Made by a program: the position numbers and the translations under genes. A DNA stretch of 64,000 bases from Fodinibius salicampi (lineage in GTDB: Bacteria; Bacteroidota; Rhodothermia; Balneolales; Balneolaceae). The notes beneath the pieces were generated by a model, which was not told the DNA's origin, made no database searches, and was given only the letters and a program-made list of their open reading frames with translations. Positions 44,197 to 53,901 of the stretch are shown here, in pieces; positions within the stretch are counted from its first letter, which is position 1, and every line of letters begins with the position of its first letter. Where the stretch lies: positions 1 through 64,000 of the forward strand of contig NZ_BAABRS010000005.1 of NCBI RefSeq assembly GCF_039545095.1, given 5' to 3'.

Positions 44197-45207
44197 CTAA
44201 ATGACAATCTCCTCCTTGGGATTTCGGGTCATCAATTCATACAGCACATCCTTAGGATCTTCTTCCTCAAACAATACGCTATATACAGCCTCAGTAATGG
44301 GCATTTCCACATTCAATTCTCTGCTCCATTCCAGTACCGAGCGGGTGGTTTTAACGCCTTCCGCTACCATATTCATCTGCGAGGTAATTTCATGCAGTTT
44401 TTTACCCTGACCGATATGATATCCTACAAACCGGTTCCGACTGTGCTCGCTGGTACAAGTAACCACAAGATCTCCCATGCCCGATAGGCCGGAAAAAGTA
44501 TCCTGCGAGGCACCTAGCGTCATTCCAAGTCGCTTCATTTCATGAAGTCCACGCGTAATGAGCGCGGCCTTGGCATTATCGCCCAATTCCGCGCCATCAA
44601 CAATACCGGCTGCAATAGCCATAATATTTTTTACAGCTGCTCCTACCTCTACGCCAATAATATCATAGTTCAGATATACCCGAAACATGGGTGTCAAAAA
44701 AGTTTCCTGAATAATCTCTGTGGTTCGCTTGGAATAGGAACTGGCCACAACGGTGGTAGGACGGAATTTACTGACCTCTTCGGCGTGGCTGGGTCCGGAT
44801 ATCACCCCGATATGGTCATCAATAATTTTGCCTTCCAGTACTTCTGAAAGTACTTGCGACATCGTTTTAAAGGTTTTGTTTTCTATCCCCTTAGCTACGC
44901 TGACAATAATTTCATTTCCCCTAAAAAAGGGCTTTACCTTTTGAGCCAGCTCACGCATTACGTGCGAAGGGGTCGCAAAAACCACCATTTCCGGGTCATC
45001 GAGGCACTCCTCCAAATCTGTATGGCAGCTGACAGAATCGGGAAGTGTTACATCGGTAAGATAAGAGGGGTTGCGGTGCTGTTTATTGATGCCATAGGCC
45101 ACTTCTGACTCCCGGGCCCAAAGCTGTACCTTATTTCCCGCCCGGGCCAGCACTACTGAAAGGGCGGTACCAAAACTGCCCGCTCCAATAATCGTTATTT
45201 TTTTCAC
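44197..45207 (-). CDS. gpsA: NAD(P)H-dependent glycerol-3-phosphate dehydrogenase GpsA
   Basis: A 336-residue enzyme that makes sn-glycerol 3-phosphate from dihydroxyacetone phosphate for phospholipid synthesis. The Rossmann motif 'IIGAGSFGTALSVVLA', 'VSVAKGIE', the catalytic-Lys block 'GAAVKNIMAIAAGIVDG' and 'FSGLSGMGDLVVTCTSEHSRNR' are present. It follows plsY by 13 bases and forms a phospholipid-precursor pair with it. Confidence 0.96.
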   Translation of the reverse strand: MKKITIIGAGSFGTALSVVLARAGNKVQLWARESEVAYGINKQHRNPSYLTDVTLPDSVSCHTDLEECLDDPEMVVFATPSHVMRELAQKVKPFFRGNEIIVSVAKGIENKTFKTMSQVLSEVLEGKIIDDHIGVISGPSHAEEVSKFRPTTVVASSYSKRTTEIIQETFLTPMFRVYLNYDIIGVEVGAAVKNIMAIAAGIVDGAELGDNAKAALITRGLHEMKRLGMTLGASQDTFSGLSGMGDLVVTCTSEHSRNRFVGYHIGQGKKLHEITSQMNMVAEGVKTTRSVLEWSRELNVEMPITEAVYSVLFEEEDPKDVLYELMTRNPKEEIVI

Positions 45208-45220
45208 GGCGTTATACTCT

Positions 45221-45916
45221 TTAATTGGATTTTTTATCCTTATTAAGCCATCCTACAGCCGGCTTAAAAGATCCTACCTTATTTTCTGTTCCGTTAAGCA
45301 GCCGCTTGATATTTCCCCGGTGCTTGATAATAATTCCAATTCCAACAATAGCACCAAAAATGAGGATACTGCCATCAATCGGCCAGCCAAAAACATATCG
45401 CAACGCCACCAGCATTAATGGATAAATAAAGGCTGCTACAAGAGAGGCCAGAGAAACATATCGACTGGTCACCATTACAATTAGGAAAACACCAGCCGTT
45501 ATGGCTACCGATACGGGCTCTATACCACACAACATTCCTGCCGCTGTCGCCATGCCCTTTCCCCCGTCAAAGTTTGCGTACAGCGGAAACATATGTCCTA
45601 CCACGGCAATTACTCCACATACAATTCGAAGGAAGGGATCTACATCCCAAAAGGAGAAAAGCGCAACTGGCCCGGATGCTATATAATAAGCAAGCTGACT
45701 AATCCAATAGGAACTCGCAAAGCCTTTAAAAAAATCAATGAGCAGTACAGCCGTACCGGGCTGCCATCCCAACAGGCGAAAGGTATTGGTCGCCCCGGCA
45801 TTACCGCTTCCGTGATCTCTTATATCTACCCCCTTGACCACTTTTCCAACCCATATGGATGAAGGGATGGAACCGACCAGATAGCTCAACAATATGACAA
45901 CACCAAGTGCAAGCAT
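45221..45916 (-). CDS. plsY: Glycerol-3-phosphate acyltransferase PlsY
   Basis: A 231-residue polytopic membrane protein, slightly longer than usual because of a basic C-terminal tail. The motifs 'YLVGSIPSSIWVGK', 'DHGSGNAGATNTFRLLG' and 'YANFDGGKGMATAAG' are the three conserved cytoplasmic loops. It transfers acyl from acyl-phosphate to glycerol 3-phosphate, the product of the next gene GpsA. Confidence 0.95.
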   Translation of the reverse strand: MLALGVVILLSYLVGSIPSSIWVGKVVKGVDIRDHGSGNAGATNTFRLLGWQPGTAVLLIDFFKGFASSYWISQLAYYIASGPVALFSFWDVDPFLRIVCGVIAVVGHMFPLYANFDGGKGMATAAGMLCGIEPVSVAITAGVFLIVMVTSRYVSLASLVAAFIYPLMLVALRYVFGWPIDGSILIFGAIVGIGIIIKHRGNIKRLLNGTENKVGSFKPAVGWLNKDKKSN

Positions 45917-46011
45917 ATGCGATTATTAATTAAAAGAGATGGATACTCCCTGAATATAAAAGTTCAAAGAGACTTAACGAATTTATATATGTATTATTTC
46001 AACTGAACGTG

Positions 46012-46890
46012 CTAAACGTGGCGCTCTGCATGATAAGAAGAACGCACCAGGGGACCGCTTTCTACATGTCCTATTCCAAGCTCTTCACCAATTTCTTTGT
46101 ACTCGGCAAATTGGTCAGGATGTACCCACTCTTCTACTGGCTGGTGCATTTTCGTGGGTTGCATATACTGCCCAATAGTTAACACATCAACTTCATGATC
46201 TACGCAATCCTGCATAAGTTCAATAACTTCTTCACGCTTTTCTCCAAATCCAACCATAATACCGGTTTTGGTACGCAACCCCTGATCTTTACAGCGCTGG
46301 AGCAACTCTAAAGAACGCTCATACTTAGCCTGGGGACGGATAGTGCGATACAGACGGGGCACTGTTTCCAGGTTATGACTTAATACATCCGGCGGGGTAT
46401 CAATAACAATTTGAAGGGCTTCCCAAACGCCGCGAAAATCGGGTATAAGCGACTCAATAGTCACTCCGTCAATTGCTTCCCGGAGCTGTTTGTGGGTCTC
46501 AGCAAAAATCGGAGCGCCCCCGTCTTTGCGCTCATCTCTGTTTACAGAAGTCAATACTACGTGCTTTAATCCCATTTTCTTCGCAGCATCAGTCACGCGG
46601 CTCGGCTCATCCCAATCCAATCCCTGTTCGGGACGGCCTGTTTTTACAGCACAGAATGAACACGATCGCGTACAGACATCGCCCAGGATCATAAAGGTTG
46701 CAGTTCCGTTCCCCCAGCATTCTCCCACATTCGGACAACGAGCTTCAGAGCAAACCGTATTGAGGGAATGTTCCCGGATGGTTTCCGATACTTCCTTAAA
46801 CTTCTCTCCCGAAGGCAATTTAACCCGCAACCAGTCTGGTCGGCGTTTCGTCTTTGTTTTCTCTTCTACAACGTTAAGCTCTTTAATCAT
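46012..46890 (-). CDS. lipA: Lipoyl synthase LipA
   Basis: A 292-residue radical SAM enzyme that inserts two sulfurs into octanoyl domains. The auxiliary cluster uses C47-x4-C52-x5-C58 and the SAM cluster C73-x3-C77-x2-C80 ('CTRSCSFC'). The C-terminal 'VRSSYHAE' provides the conserved Ser ligand. It lies 17 bases after lipB, forming a lipoate operon; lpdA upstream encodes a lipoamide-dependent enzyme. Confidence 0.96.
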   Translation of the reverse strand: MIKELNVVEEKTKTKRRPDWLRVKLPSGEKFKEVSETIREHSLNTVCSEARCPNVGECWGNGTATFMILGDVCTRSCSFCAVKTGRPEQGLDWDEPSRVTDAAKKMGLKHVVLTSVNRDERKDGGAPIFAETHKQLREAIDGVTIESLIPDFRGVWEALQIVIDTPPDVLSHNLETVPRLYRTIRPQAKYERSLELLQRCKDQGLRTKTGIMVGFGEKREEVIELMQDCVDHEVDVLTIGQYMQPTKMHQPVEEWVHPDQFAEYKEIGEELGIGHVESGPLVRSSYHAERHV

Positions 46891-46907
46891 GAAACTAAAA
46901 TCAGTAG

Positions 46908-47672
46908 TTATTGGGATGCTTCTTTTGCTGGCTCAGCACTTGTAAGATACGAAAATTGATTGTTCAGTTCAGGAAGGGAATCCACCTTTGTGATATCTAT
47001 ATCGAATACTTCCTCGAAATGGACAAGCAACCGTTCTTTAACGCGCGTCTCATTAACGCTGTTTCCCAACAAATCCTGCAAGCTGGTAACCTCTTTATCC
47101 GTTATACCACAGGGTACGATGTGATTAAAGTAACTGAGGTCGGTATTTACATTAAAAGCAAATCCGTGCATGGTTACCCATCGCGAACATCGTATTCCCA
47201 TAGCGCATATTTTCTTATTGTCTACCCAAACGCCGGTAAGTCCTTCAATTCTTCCCGCCTTAATATCATAATCAGCACAAGTACGAATAATAATCTCCTC
47301 CAAAAACCGAAGGTACTTATGAACATCCGTAAAATGCCGATCCATATCAAATATGGGATAACCGACTATTTGTCCCGGTCCGTGATAGGTAATGTCGCCT
47401 CCCCGATCAATTTCTATGAAATCGGCCTCAATATCATTGAGTTCAGCTATGCCTTTCAGCAGATGTCCTTTATCCCCGCTTTTTCCAAGCGTATAAACGT
47501 GGGGATGTTCCACAAAGAGTAATACTTCGCGATCCTTTTCTTGAGGACTATTTGCCTCATTTTTCCGGTGCCTGAGCTTCTGATCTACCAGTCGCTGCTG
47601 GATGGCCGTCTGTAAATCCCATACCGGCCGGTAGGGAGCATGACCCAGATCATAAAATTCTACTGTATTCAT
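46908..47672 (-). CDS. lipB: Octanoyltransferase LipB
   Basis: A 254-residue LipB that moves octanoyl from acyl carrier protein to apo-enzymes. The motifs are 'VEHPHVYTLGKSGDKGHLL', 'IDRGGDITYHGPGQIVGYPI', 'KICAMGIRCSRWVTMHGFAFNV' and the catalytic Cys in 'NHIVPCGI'. It carries a longer N-terminus with an Arg/Lys-rich insert. Same transcript as lipA. Confidence 0.95.
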   Translation of the reverse strand: MNTVEFYDLGHAPYRPVWDLQTAIQQRLVDQKLRHRKNEANSPQEKDREVLLFVEHPHVYTLGKSGDKGHLLKGIAELNDIEADFIEIDRGGDITYHGPGQIVGYPIFDMDRHFTDVHKYLRFLEEIIIRTCADYDIKAGRIEGLTGVWVDNKKICAMGIRCSRWVTMHGFAFNVNTDLSYFNHIVPCGITDKEVTSLQDLLGNSVNETRVKERLLVHFEEVFDIDITKVDSLPELNNQFSYLTSAEPAKEASQ

Positions 47673-47821
47673 AGGCGTAAAATTAGGAATGTGGAAATGG
47701 GAAATGAGGGCAAATAGTGCCTCTCATTCCTGATTCTTAATTTTAATTCCTAATTTATAATTTTCTGTTCATCAGCTTACAATGCTAACATAAATTTTCA
47801 AAAAAGCATTTGGGTTGTTTG

Positions 47822-49228
47822 TTAGCTACCCAGATGAACTCCTTCCCCATACGCTTCAGCAACCGCTTCCATAACCGCTTCAGACATCGTCGGATGGGGA
47901 TGTACCGCGCTAATGATTTCATGTCCTGTAGTCTCAAGATCCCGGGCAACAACCGCTTCGGCAATTAATTCCGTGACATGCGAACCAATCATGTGACATC
48001 CCAGCCATTCGCCGTATTTCTCGTCAAAAACGACCTTAACGAAGCCTTCTTCATGACCAAGTCCCGTTGCTTTACCACTGGCTGAGAAGGGAAATTTACC
48101 GACCTTAATGTCATAGCCTTCTTCTTTGGCCTGCTCTTCGGTATAGCCGACGGAGGCAATTTGAGGCTCACAATAGGTACAGCCCGGGATGTTATTATAA
48201 TCTATGGGTAATGGGTCTTCACCAGCCAGCTTCTCCACACAAACAATTCCTTCGTGTGATGCTTTATGGGCCAGCCATGGTCCGCCGGCCACATCACCGA
48301 TAGCATATATATTTTCAACACTCGTCTGGTATGTTTCCTTATCTACCTGGATGGCGCCTTTTTCGTATTCAACGCCAATTTCATCGAGACCGATACCGTC
48401 AACATTACCGGCTACACCAACGGCAGAAAGCACTACGTCGACTTCAATAACTTCTTCTTCATCGCCGGTCTTAATAGTTACCTTTACTCCGTCTCCATTT
48501 TCTTCTACTTTTTCGACTGTGCTTCCGGTGCGTACGTCAATACCTTTTTTCTTATATATTTTGCCCAGTTCTTTACCGATATCCTTATCCTCAACCGGTA
48601 CCAAGCTATCTTGCAACTCCACGAGTATTACTTCAGTTCCAATCGTATTGTAGAAGTAGGCAAATTCAACGCCAATGGCTCCGGCGCCTATAACCACCAT
48701 TTTTTCGGGCTGATCTTCCAGCTGCATCGCCCGTTCAGAATCGATAACCATCTCACCATCAATCGGGATATTCGGTAATTCACGCGGATGGGCACCCGTA
48801 GCTATAATGAAGTTATCGGCCTTGATTTGCTCAACCGTTTCTTCATCTTCATTGATAACTTTAATCTGTTCCTTAGATTCAAAAACGCCCTTACCTTCAA
48901 AAACCTCAATTTTATTGGCTTTCATTAAGAACTGAACGCCTTTGCTCATCTTGTTTGCCACATTGCGGCTGCGCTCGATCATGCCTCCGAAGTCGGCTTC
49001 ATAACTTTCTACCGTCACTCCGTAATCCCCGGCATGCTCTATACTTTCAAATACCTCTGCCGAACGGAGAAGAGCTTTGGTTGGAATACATCCGATATTA
49101 AGGCATACTCCGCCCAGATGCCGCTTTTCTACAATTGCAGTATCAAATCCAAGTTGTGATGCTCGAATAGCGGCTACATATCCACCGGGTCCGGAACCAA
49201 TTACGCAAACGTCAAATTCTTTAGCCAT
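47822..49228 (-). CDS. lpdA: Dihydrolipoyl dehydrogenase
   Basis: A 468-residue flavoprotein (E3) that re-oxidises lipoamide in 2-oxoacid dehydrogenase and glycine-cleavage complexes. FAD motif 'VIGSGPGGYVAA', redox pair C42/C47 in 'GGVCLNIGCIP', NAD motif 'VIGAGAIGVEFA', 'IYAIGDVAGG' and the His-Glu pair in 'HPHPTMSEAVMEA' are all in place. Fits functionally with lipB-lipA just downstream (150-base gap). Confidence 0.96.
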   Translation of the reverse strand: MAKEFDVCVIGSGPGGYVAAIRASQLGFDTAIVEKRHLGGVCLNIGCIPTKALLRSAEVFESIEHAGDYGVTVESYEADFGGMIERSRNVANKMSKGVQFLMKANKIEVFEGKGVFESKEQIKVINEDEETVEQIKADNFIIATGAHPRELPNIPIDGEMVIDSERAMQLEDQPEKMVVIGAGAIGVEFAYFYNTIGTEVILVELQDSLVPVEDKDIGKELGKIYKKKGIDVRTGSTVEKVEENGDGVKVTIKTGDEEEVIEVDVVLSAVGVAGNVDGIGLDEIGVEYEKGAIQVDKETYQTSVENIYAIGDVAGGPWLAHKASHEGIVCVEKLAGEDPLPIDYNNIPGCTYCEPQIASVGYTEEQAKEEGYDIKVGKFPFSASGKATGLGHEEGFVKVVFDEKYGEWLGCHMIGSHVTELIAEAVVARDLETTGHEIISAVHPHPTMSEAVMEAVAEAYGEGVHLGS

Positions 49229-49543
49229 GGTTTTTTATAATATTTGTTGATTGGTTGAATGATTGACTTGATAAATTCCCCGTCCATTCCTTTTTGTAGT
49301 CTTGGCTAACAACTTCTGGACAGGAAAAACCGGCAATTTATCAACTCAATCGTCCCATATTTTAAAAGTGCTCTAATTTAAGAATAATACGCGGAAGGGC
49401 GAAATAGATCTTCGAAATATTCCTCCTCTCAAACCTTTACTGCGTATATTTTTGCCCTTTCCCAGGTTATCAAAGGTGAAAAAAGAAACAATTACCAATG
49501 CTTTTGGTTTAATGGGTACAGAATTCCAACAAAAATTAAATTT
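49229..49543. other. Non-coding region between divergent lpdA and the lipoprotein gene
   Basis: A weak promoter-like TATTTTTG (49447-49454) points toward the lipoprotein gene. I see nothing else. Confidence 0.35.
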
Positions 49544-50335
49544 ATGGATACCATTAAACGATACAACCTGCTACTATTCTTTTCCGTAATACTAATCAGC
49601 TTAATCACTTACGGCTGTCTGGACTCATCAGGTCCCGGAGAAAACACTCCTCAGCCTTATCCACACCAGATTAATCCCGGGGTCTCTGCAAATGACTTTC
49701 TGGCTGACTCCAGTTTTACCGACCTGGTGATTGAAGTTGACTATATGGAAGGCTATGCACCGAATTCCGAAGCTTTGGACAGCCTGGAGGCATTTCTCGA
49801 ACAGCGGCTCCATAAAACCTCTGTTACGATCAATGAACCTACGGTCATTCCAGCAGAGGGACAAAACAGCTATAGTGCTAATGAGGTACGGTCACTGGAA
49901 GAGCAACACCGCGATAACTATACCTCTTCAACCGAAAGCAATCAGTTAACAGCCTACATGATTATTGTAGATGGAGAATATAATGAGGCCAATGTACTCG
50001 GCATTGCCTACTTCAATACATCCAATGCCTTTTTTGGAGCAGCTTTTGACGAAGCTAGTGGAGGGATAGGACAGGCTTCCCGCTATCTTGTGGAGGCGAC
50101 TTCGTACCGCCATGAATTCGGTCACCTTTTTGGATTGGTAAACATCGAAAATTCGGGTACGGAGATGCAGCAGGATCACCAGGATGAAGAAAACGGACAT
50201 CATTGCGATAATGATCAATGCCTGATGTATTATGCTGTCGAAACCACCGATTTCTTCGGTCAATTGACGGGAGAAGAAATTCCATCCCTCGATGCGAACT
50301 GCATTGCGGATCTCCAGGCGAATGGTGGAAAATAA
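49544..50335 (+). CDS. Putative zincin-like metallopeptidase lipoprotein
   Basis: A 263-residue lipoprotein with the lipobox 'LITYGC' near residue 25. Around residue 190 it carries HEFGHLFGLVN, which fits the extended zinc motif HExxHxxGxxN/H/D of metzincin-like enzymes; a downstream 'CLMYYAV' sits where a Met-turn is expected ('NDQCLMYY'). No family is recognised, and no prodomain or CTD is present. It probably acts on peptides in the periplasm or at the inner face of the outer membrane. The start is supported by the signal peptide. Confidence 0.75.
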   Translation: MDTIKRYNLLLFFSVILISLITYGCLDSSGPGENTPQPYPHQINPGVSANDFLADSSFTDLVIEVDYMEGYAPNSEALDSLEAFLEQRLHKTSVTINEPTVIPAEGQNSYSANEVRSLEEQHRDNYTSSTESNQLTAYMIIVDGEYNEANVLGIAYFNTSNAFFGAAFDEASGGIGQASRYLVEATSYRHEFGHLFGLVNIENSGTEMQQDHQDEENGHHCDNDQCLMYYAVETTDFFGQLTGEEIPSLDANCIADLQANGGK

Positions 50336-50346
50336 ACTAAATTAAC

Positions 50347-50400
50347 AATCAGGGTTGGGAGGCGCCAGCTCTTCCCTACCCTGATTTATTATTCACTTTT
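50347..50400 (+). terminator. Hairpin terminator after the zincin-like lipoprotein gene
   Basis: AATCAGGGT...GGGA pairs with TCCC...ACCCTGATT, followed by an A/T-rich stretch rather than a pure T-run. Confidence 0.6.
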
Positions 50401-50448
50401 TATAAGATTTAGAGCGTTACCGATTCTATTACCCTATTCTTCATAGAA

Positions 50449-50922
50449 TCATTTGTTTTTTATCACCTTATCTAGCATCTCTCTTATTCGCTTTATTCGG
50501 GTTTCCTCCTTTTGGGCCTCATAAATCCAATCCAAGTAAGCCTTTTTCTCGGTTTCCTTGAATTTTTTAAAATTCTCCCAGGCTTCCGGTGCTTCGGTTT
50601 TAAAACAGTCCATAATTTCATCCGGAATATCCACGGGGGATTTGTCCCGATACAGTATTATCTTTGCATAGTCGCCCGCTTCTTTACCTATTTCCTTTCT
50701 AATTACAGCCTTGACCGGCAAAAACAGGTTCCCATTCCCCATCGGCATTAGCTTATGATGGTCCAACACATATTCATCTATGTGTCCACTTACTGTCAAC
50801 CATCCAAAAGGGGTATTGTCAGGCGGTGTGATTTCTGGCAATTCTGCATACGTCCACCCTCCCTTTCCCGAAAATTTCTGCAGCAAAATCTCTCTATTCA
50901 CTAACAGCTTTTCATCTTCCAT
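50449..50922 (-). CDS. DUF1905 / YdeI (OmpD-associated) domain protein
   Basis: A 157-residue soluble protein. The N-terminal half (about 10-90) matches DUF1905 ('FSGKGGWTYAELP', 'HKLMPMGNGNLFLPVKAVIRKEIGKEAGD'). The C-terminal half has the YdeI/OmpD-associated helical tail ('ETEKKAYLDWIYEAQKEETRIKRI'). Members are small cytoplasmic proteins of unknown role, some linked with resistance to antimicrobial peptides. Single gene. Confidence 0.87.
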   Translation of the reverse strand: MEDEKLLVNREILLQKFSGKGGWTYAELPEITPPDNTPFGWLTVSGHIDEYVLDHHKLMPMGNGNLFLPVKAVIRKEIGKEAGDYAKIILYRDKSPVDIPDEIMDCFKTEAPEAWENFKKFKETEKKAYLDWIYEAQKEETRIKRIREMLDKVIKNK

Positions 50923-51169
50923 AGTCCTTATATATTGTATGGATCAATTTTATACGAAAAGGAGACAAATTGCATGGCCGACGTGACATGGTTATCCACT
51001 TTAATCATATCGTTAGCTTTGTAGTTGAAAATTTTAAGATATGATTAAAATAAAACCGGCTAATGACAACCCTATGTCAAAGGACTAATTTTTTGTGGAA
51101 GCTTCCTGAGGACAGGTGATTTTTGTTATGAATCCTGGGGTCATTAGGTTTATGATCCGCTACTCACAA

Positions 51170-52786
51170 CTAACCTTGCTTAAATTTATAGAGATTTTCA
51201 GCTCCAACTTTCTCCTCGGCCTGATTCAGCGCATAGCCGCTGTCAAAGAGAACAATGGGGGTTCCTTCCATATCCTCAGTAACATGAGTCGAATAACTAC
51301 TCTCAAGCTTTTCAATGATTTCCTGGTTCTGATCGAGCCAGCGGGCCGCATGGTAAGACACTGAACTTATGTGCAACTCGGTGTTATATTCGGTTTCCAT
51401 CCGGTGCTCTACTACATCAAACTGAAGGGCACCTACGGTTCCCAGAAGGAGCTCGTTACCCACGCCATTAGGCATCTCAAAAACATGCACCACCCCTTCT
51501 TCGGCCAGCTGCTTCAGTCCTTCGCGCAGCTGTTTCCGTTTAAAGGGATCTTTCGTTGATACTTTTCTAAAATGTTCAGGGGTAAAGAGCGGAATAACAT
51601 CAAATTTTACCGGATCATCACTGTAGATAGTGGTACCGATGCGAAAAGAACCCGGATTAAATAATGAAACCACATCTCCCGGATAGGCTTCTTCCAGTAT
51701 ATTACGTTCATCTCCCATAAGGGTATGAGGAGTAGACATTTTAACTTTTTTCCCAGTATTGCTTTCCGTCACTTCTATTCCTCGCTCAAACTTACCAGAA
51801 GTAATACGTATAAAGGCGGCACAATCGCGGTGATCGGGATTCATATTCGCCTGCATCTTAAAGACAAACCCTGAAAAACCCCGACCTATTTCCCGCTCGT
51901 TACCACTCTCATCCAAATAGGGCTGTGGAGGATGTGCAAGCTCGGCAAAATACTCCAGAAAAACATCCAGTCCGAAATTATTTAATGCAGAACCAAAGAA
52001 TACGGGCGTGGCCTTTCCATTCTTAAACGCCTCTTCATCCATCATTTTCATCATATCTTCGGTAAGCATCACCTCTTCCCGAAACTTCTCCTTTTCGTGA
52101 TCAGAGAGCTGAGCCTCTTTCAGTCCCTCTTCCAGATTATACTTTTCTGTATGCGCCTTTTTAGCCCCGTGCTCTTCCTTGTGCTGAAGGTGCAATTCCT
52201 TGCCGATTAAATCATAAATGCCCTGAAATTCTCTCCCGTAACCCAGCGGCCATGATGCGGGGATAGGCTCAATACCCAGCTGATTTTCAATATTACTGAT
52301 CACTTCCAGGGGCTCCAGGCCCGGCCGATCGCACTTGTTAACAAATGTGATAATAGGAATTTCCCGCATCTTACACACTTCAAAAAGCTTCTCGGTCTGT
52401 TCCTCAACACCCTTTGCGACATCAATAACCATAAGTGCAGTATCGGCTGCTACGAGCGTACGAAGGGTATCCTCGGAAAAATCCTTGTGTCCCGGGGTGT
52501 CCAGCAGATTAAATTTAATATTATCCTTCTCGAACCGAAGCACTGAAGAAGTTACAGATATACCCCGATCTTTTTCGATGGCCATCCAGTCGGATGCGGC
52601 ATACCGATTGGCTTTACGCTGACGGATAGAACCCGCTTCGTGTATGGCTCCTCCATAGAGCAATAATTTTTCTGTGAGGGTGGTCTTCCCGGCATCGGGG
52701 TGCGAAATGATCGCGAACGTCCGACGGCGCCGGGCTTCCTCAATAATTTCTTGCTGCTCTTTTGTGAGCGTATCTAACTCGGACAT
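51170..52786 (-). CDS. prfC: Peptide chain release factor 3
   Basis: A 538-residue translational GTPase that removes RF1/RF2 from the ribosome. G motifs: 'ISHPDAGKTTLTEKLL' (G1), 'LLDTPGHKDFSEDT' (G3), 'VNKCDRPG' (G4). The RF3-specific 'RKANRYAASDWMAIEKDRGISVTSS' (switch I) separates it from EF-G and LepA. The C-terminal domains are complete to 'AEEKVGAENLYKF'. Confidence 0.96.
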   Translation of the reverse strand: MSELDTLTKEQQEIIEEARRRRTFAIISHPDAGKTTLTEKLLLYGGAIHEAGSIRQRKANRYAASDWMAIEKDRGISVTSSVLRFEKDNIKFNLLDTPGHKDFSEDTLRTLVAADTALMVIDVAKGVEEQTEKLFEVCKMREIPIITFVNKCDRPGLEPLEVISNIENQLGIEPIPASWPLGYGREFQGIYDLIGKELHLQHKEEHGAKKAHTEKYNLEEGLKEAQLSDHEKEKFREEVMLTEDMMKMMDEEAFKNGKATPVFFGSALNNFGLDVFLEYFAELAHPPQPYLDESGNEREIGRGFSGFVFKMQANMNPDHRDCAAFIRITSGKFERGIEVTESNTGKKVKMSTPHTLMGDERNILEEAYPGDVVSLFNPGSFRIGTTIYSDDPVKFDVIPLFTPEHFRKVSTKDPFKRKQLREGLKQLAEEGVVHVFEMPNGVGNELLLGTVGALQFDVVEHRMETEYNTELHISSVSYHAARWLDQNQEIIEKLESSYSTHVTEDMEGTPIVLFDSGYALNQAEEKVGAENLYKFKQG

Positions 52787-52945
52787 GAGTATTTATCAAT
52801 TTCTGGATTCTGAAAAAGCCTCTAAAGATACGAATTTTTTATTGTTATATCACCTCCCTCTATATTTTTACAGACACGGAATATAGGTTTATTGAAGTGA
52901 ATAGATCCAATTTAGCAGTTCTAACTATTATCAAAAATAAGATTT

Positions 52946-53812
52946 TTAAAACAGATTCAGCTGCTCGCTTTGCCGGTCAATAGGCCACGCTGGCATGGGA
53001 TTAATTTCAATAAGGTCGGAAAGCAATTGATGGAATCTACGAGCAATAGTCGGCTGACTTACTTTATCCGGCGAGTGGGTAAAAATATATGGATGTAAGC
53101 CTTCCTTAATCCAGTCAGCAATAATAATCGCCCATTCTTTTAAGTAGGGTTCATTATTAATGACGTCATTAGCTCCCACAAATCGCACGAACGGGCGAGA
53201 CCCTGTTGTTTTAAAACGAACCGGTACCTTAGGCTTCTTTTGCTGGGCCTGCCTGATCGTGGGATCATCCACTTTCATGTTATGGAGTTTGCGCGTATCA
53301 AAAATTACCCGGTTAATATTATAACTCTGCAATAGCCGGTTAAGCCGATTTTCTTTATTCCCATTGTCAAAAAAGCCGGGATGACGTACTTCTAACGCAT
53401 AGCTATATACAGAGGGCAACAGCTCTACAAGATGTTCAATCCTCGAAAATTCCCCAGGTGAAAATTGCGGAGGGAGCTGGATGTGGAAAGGACCTAAACG
53501 ATCCGCAATAGGCTCAAAAACATCCAAAAACTGCAGTACTTCTTCATCCACTTCGTTTAGCTGTCGCTGATGGGTAATTGAGCGGTGGAACTTAAAACAG
53601 AATTTAAATCCATCTGGGGTAGCTTTCCCCCACTTCTTTACGGTTTGCTCATTTGGAATATGATAAAAGGTTGTATTCCCCTCTACCGCATTAAAAACCG
53701 AAGCATATTGTGTAAGAAAGTCACTTTGTTTGGCATCATCGGTGAAGAAATTACCCACCCATTCTTTTAGGCTCCAACCGGTACAGCCGATATGATATTT
53801 AGTGATACCCAT
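52946..53812 (-). CDS. DUF72 domain protein
   Basis: A 288-residue protein of the YecE/DUF72 family, a TIM-barrel fold: 'GCTGWSLKEWVGNFFTD', 'FNAVEGNTTFYHIPNEQTVKKWGKATPDGFKFCFKFHRSITH', 'HIQLPPQFSP' and 'YALEVRHPGFF'. Function unknown. A promoter with a good Bacteroidota match lies just upstream. Confidence 0.92.
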   Translation of the reverse strand: MGITKYHIGCTGWSLKEWVGNFFTDDAKQSDFLTQYASVFNAVEGNTTFYHIPNEQTVKKWGKATPDGFKFCFKFHRSITHQRQLNEVDEEVLQFLDVFEPIADRLGPFHIQLPPQFSPGEFSRIEHLVELLPSVYSYALEVRHPGFFDNGNKENRLNRLLQSYNINRVIFDTRKLHNMKVDDPTIRQAQQKKPKVPVRFKTTGSRPFVRFVGANDVINNEPYLKEWAIIIADWIKEGLHPYIFTHSPDKVSQPTIARRFHQLLSDLIEINPMPAWPIDRQSEQLNLF

Positions 53813-53864
53813 AACTTGTCATTAGCAATTTACCAGCTATATGTGGGTTTAAAGTCTCCCTGCT

Positions 53865-53894
53865 CAAATCTACGAATATTTTCCTACCTTGCAA
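53865..53894 (-). promoter_or_regulatory. Bacteroidota-type promoter of the DUF72 gene
   Basis: On the minus strand TTG (53894-53892), 19 bases, TAGATTTG (53872-53865), matching TTG-N17-23-TAnnTTTG. The start codon is about 50 bases further on. Confidence 0.65.
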
Positions 53895-53901
53895 GCACAA
53901 A

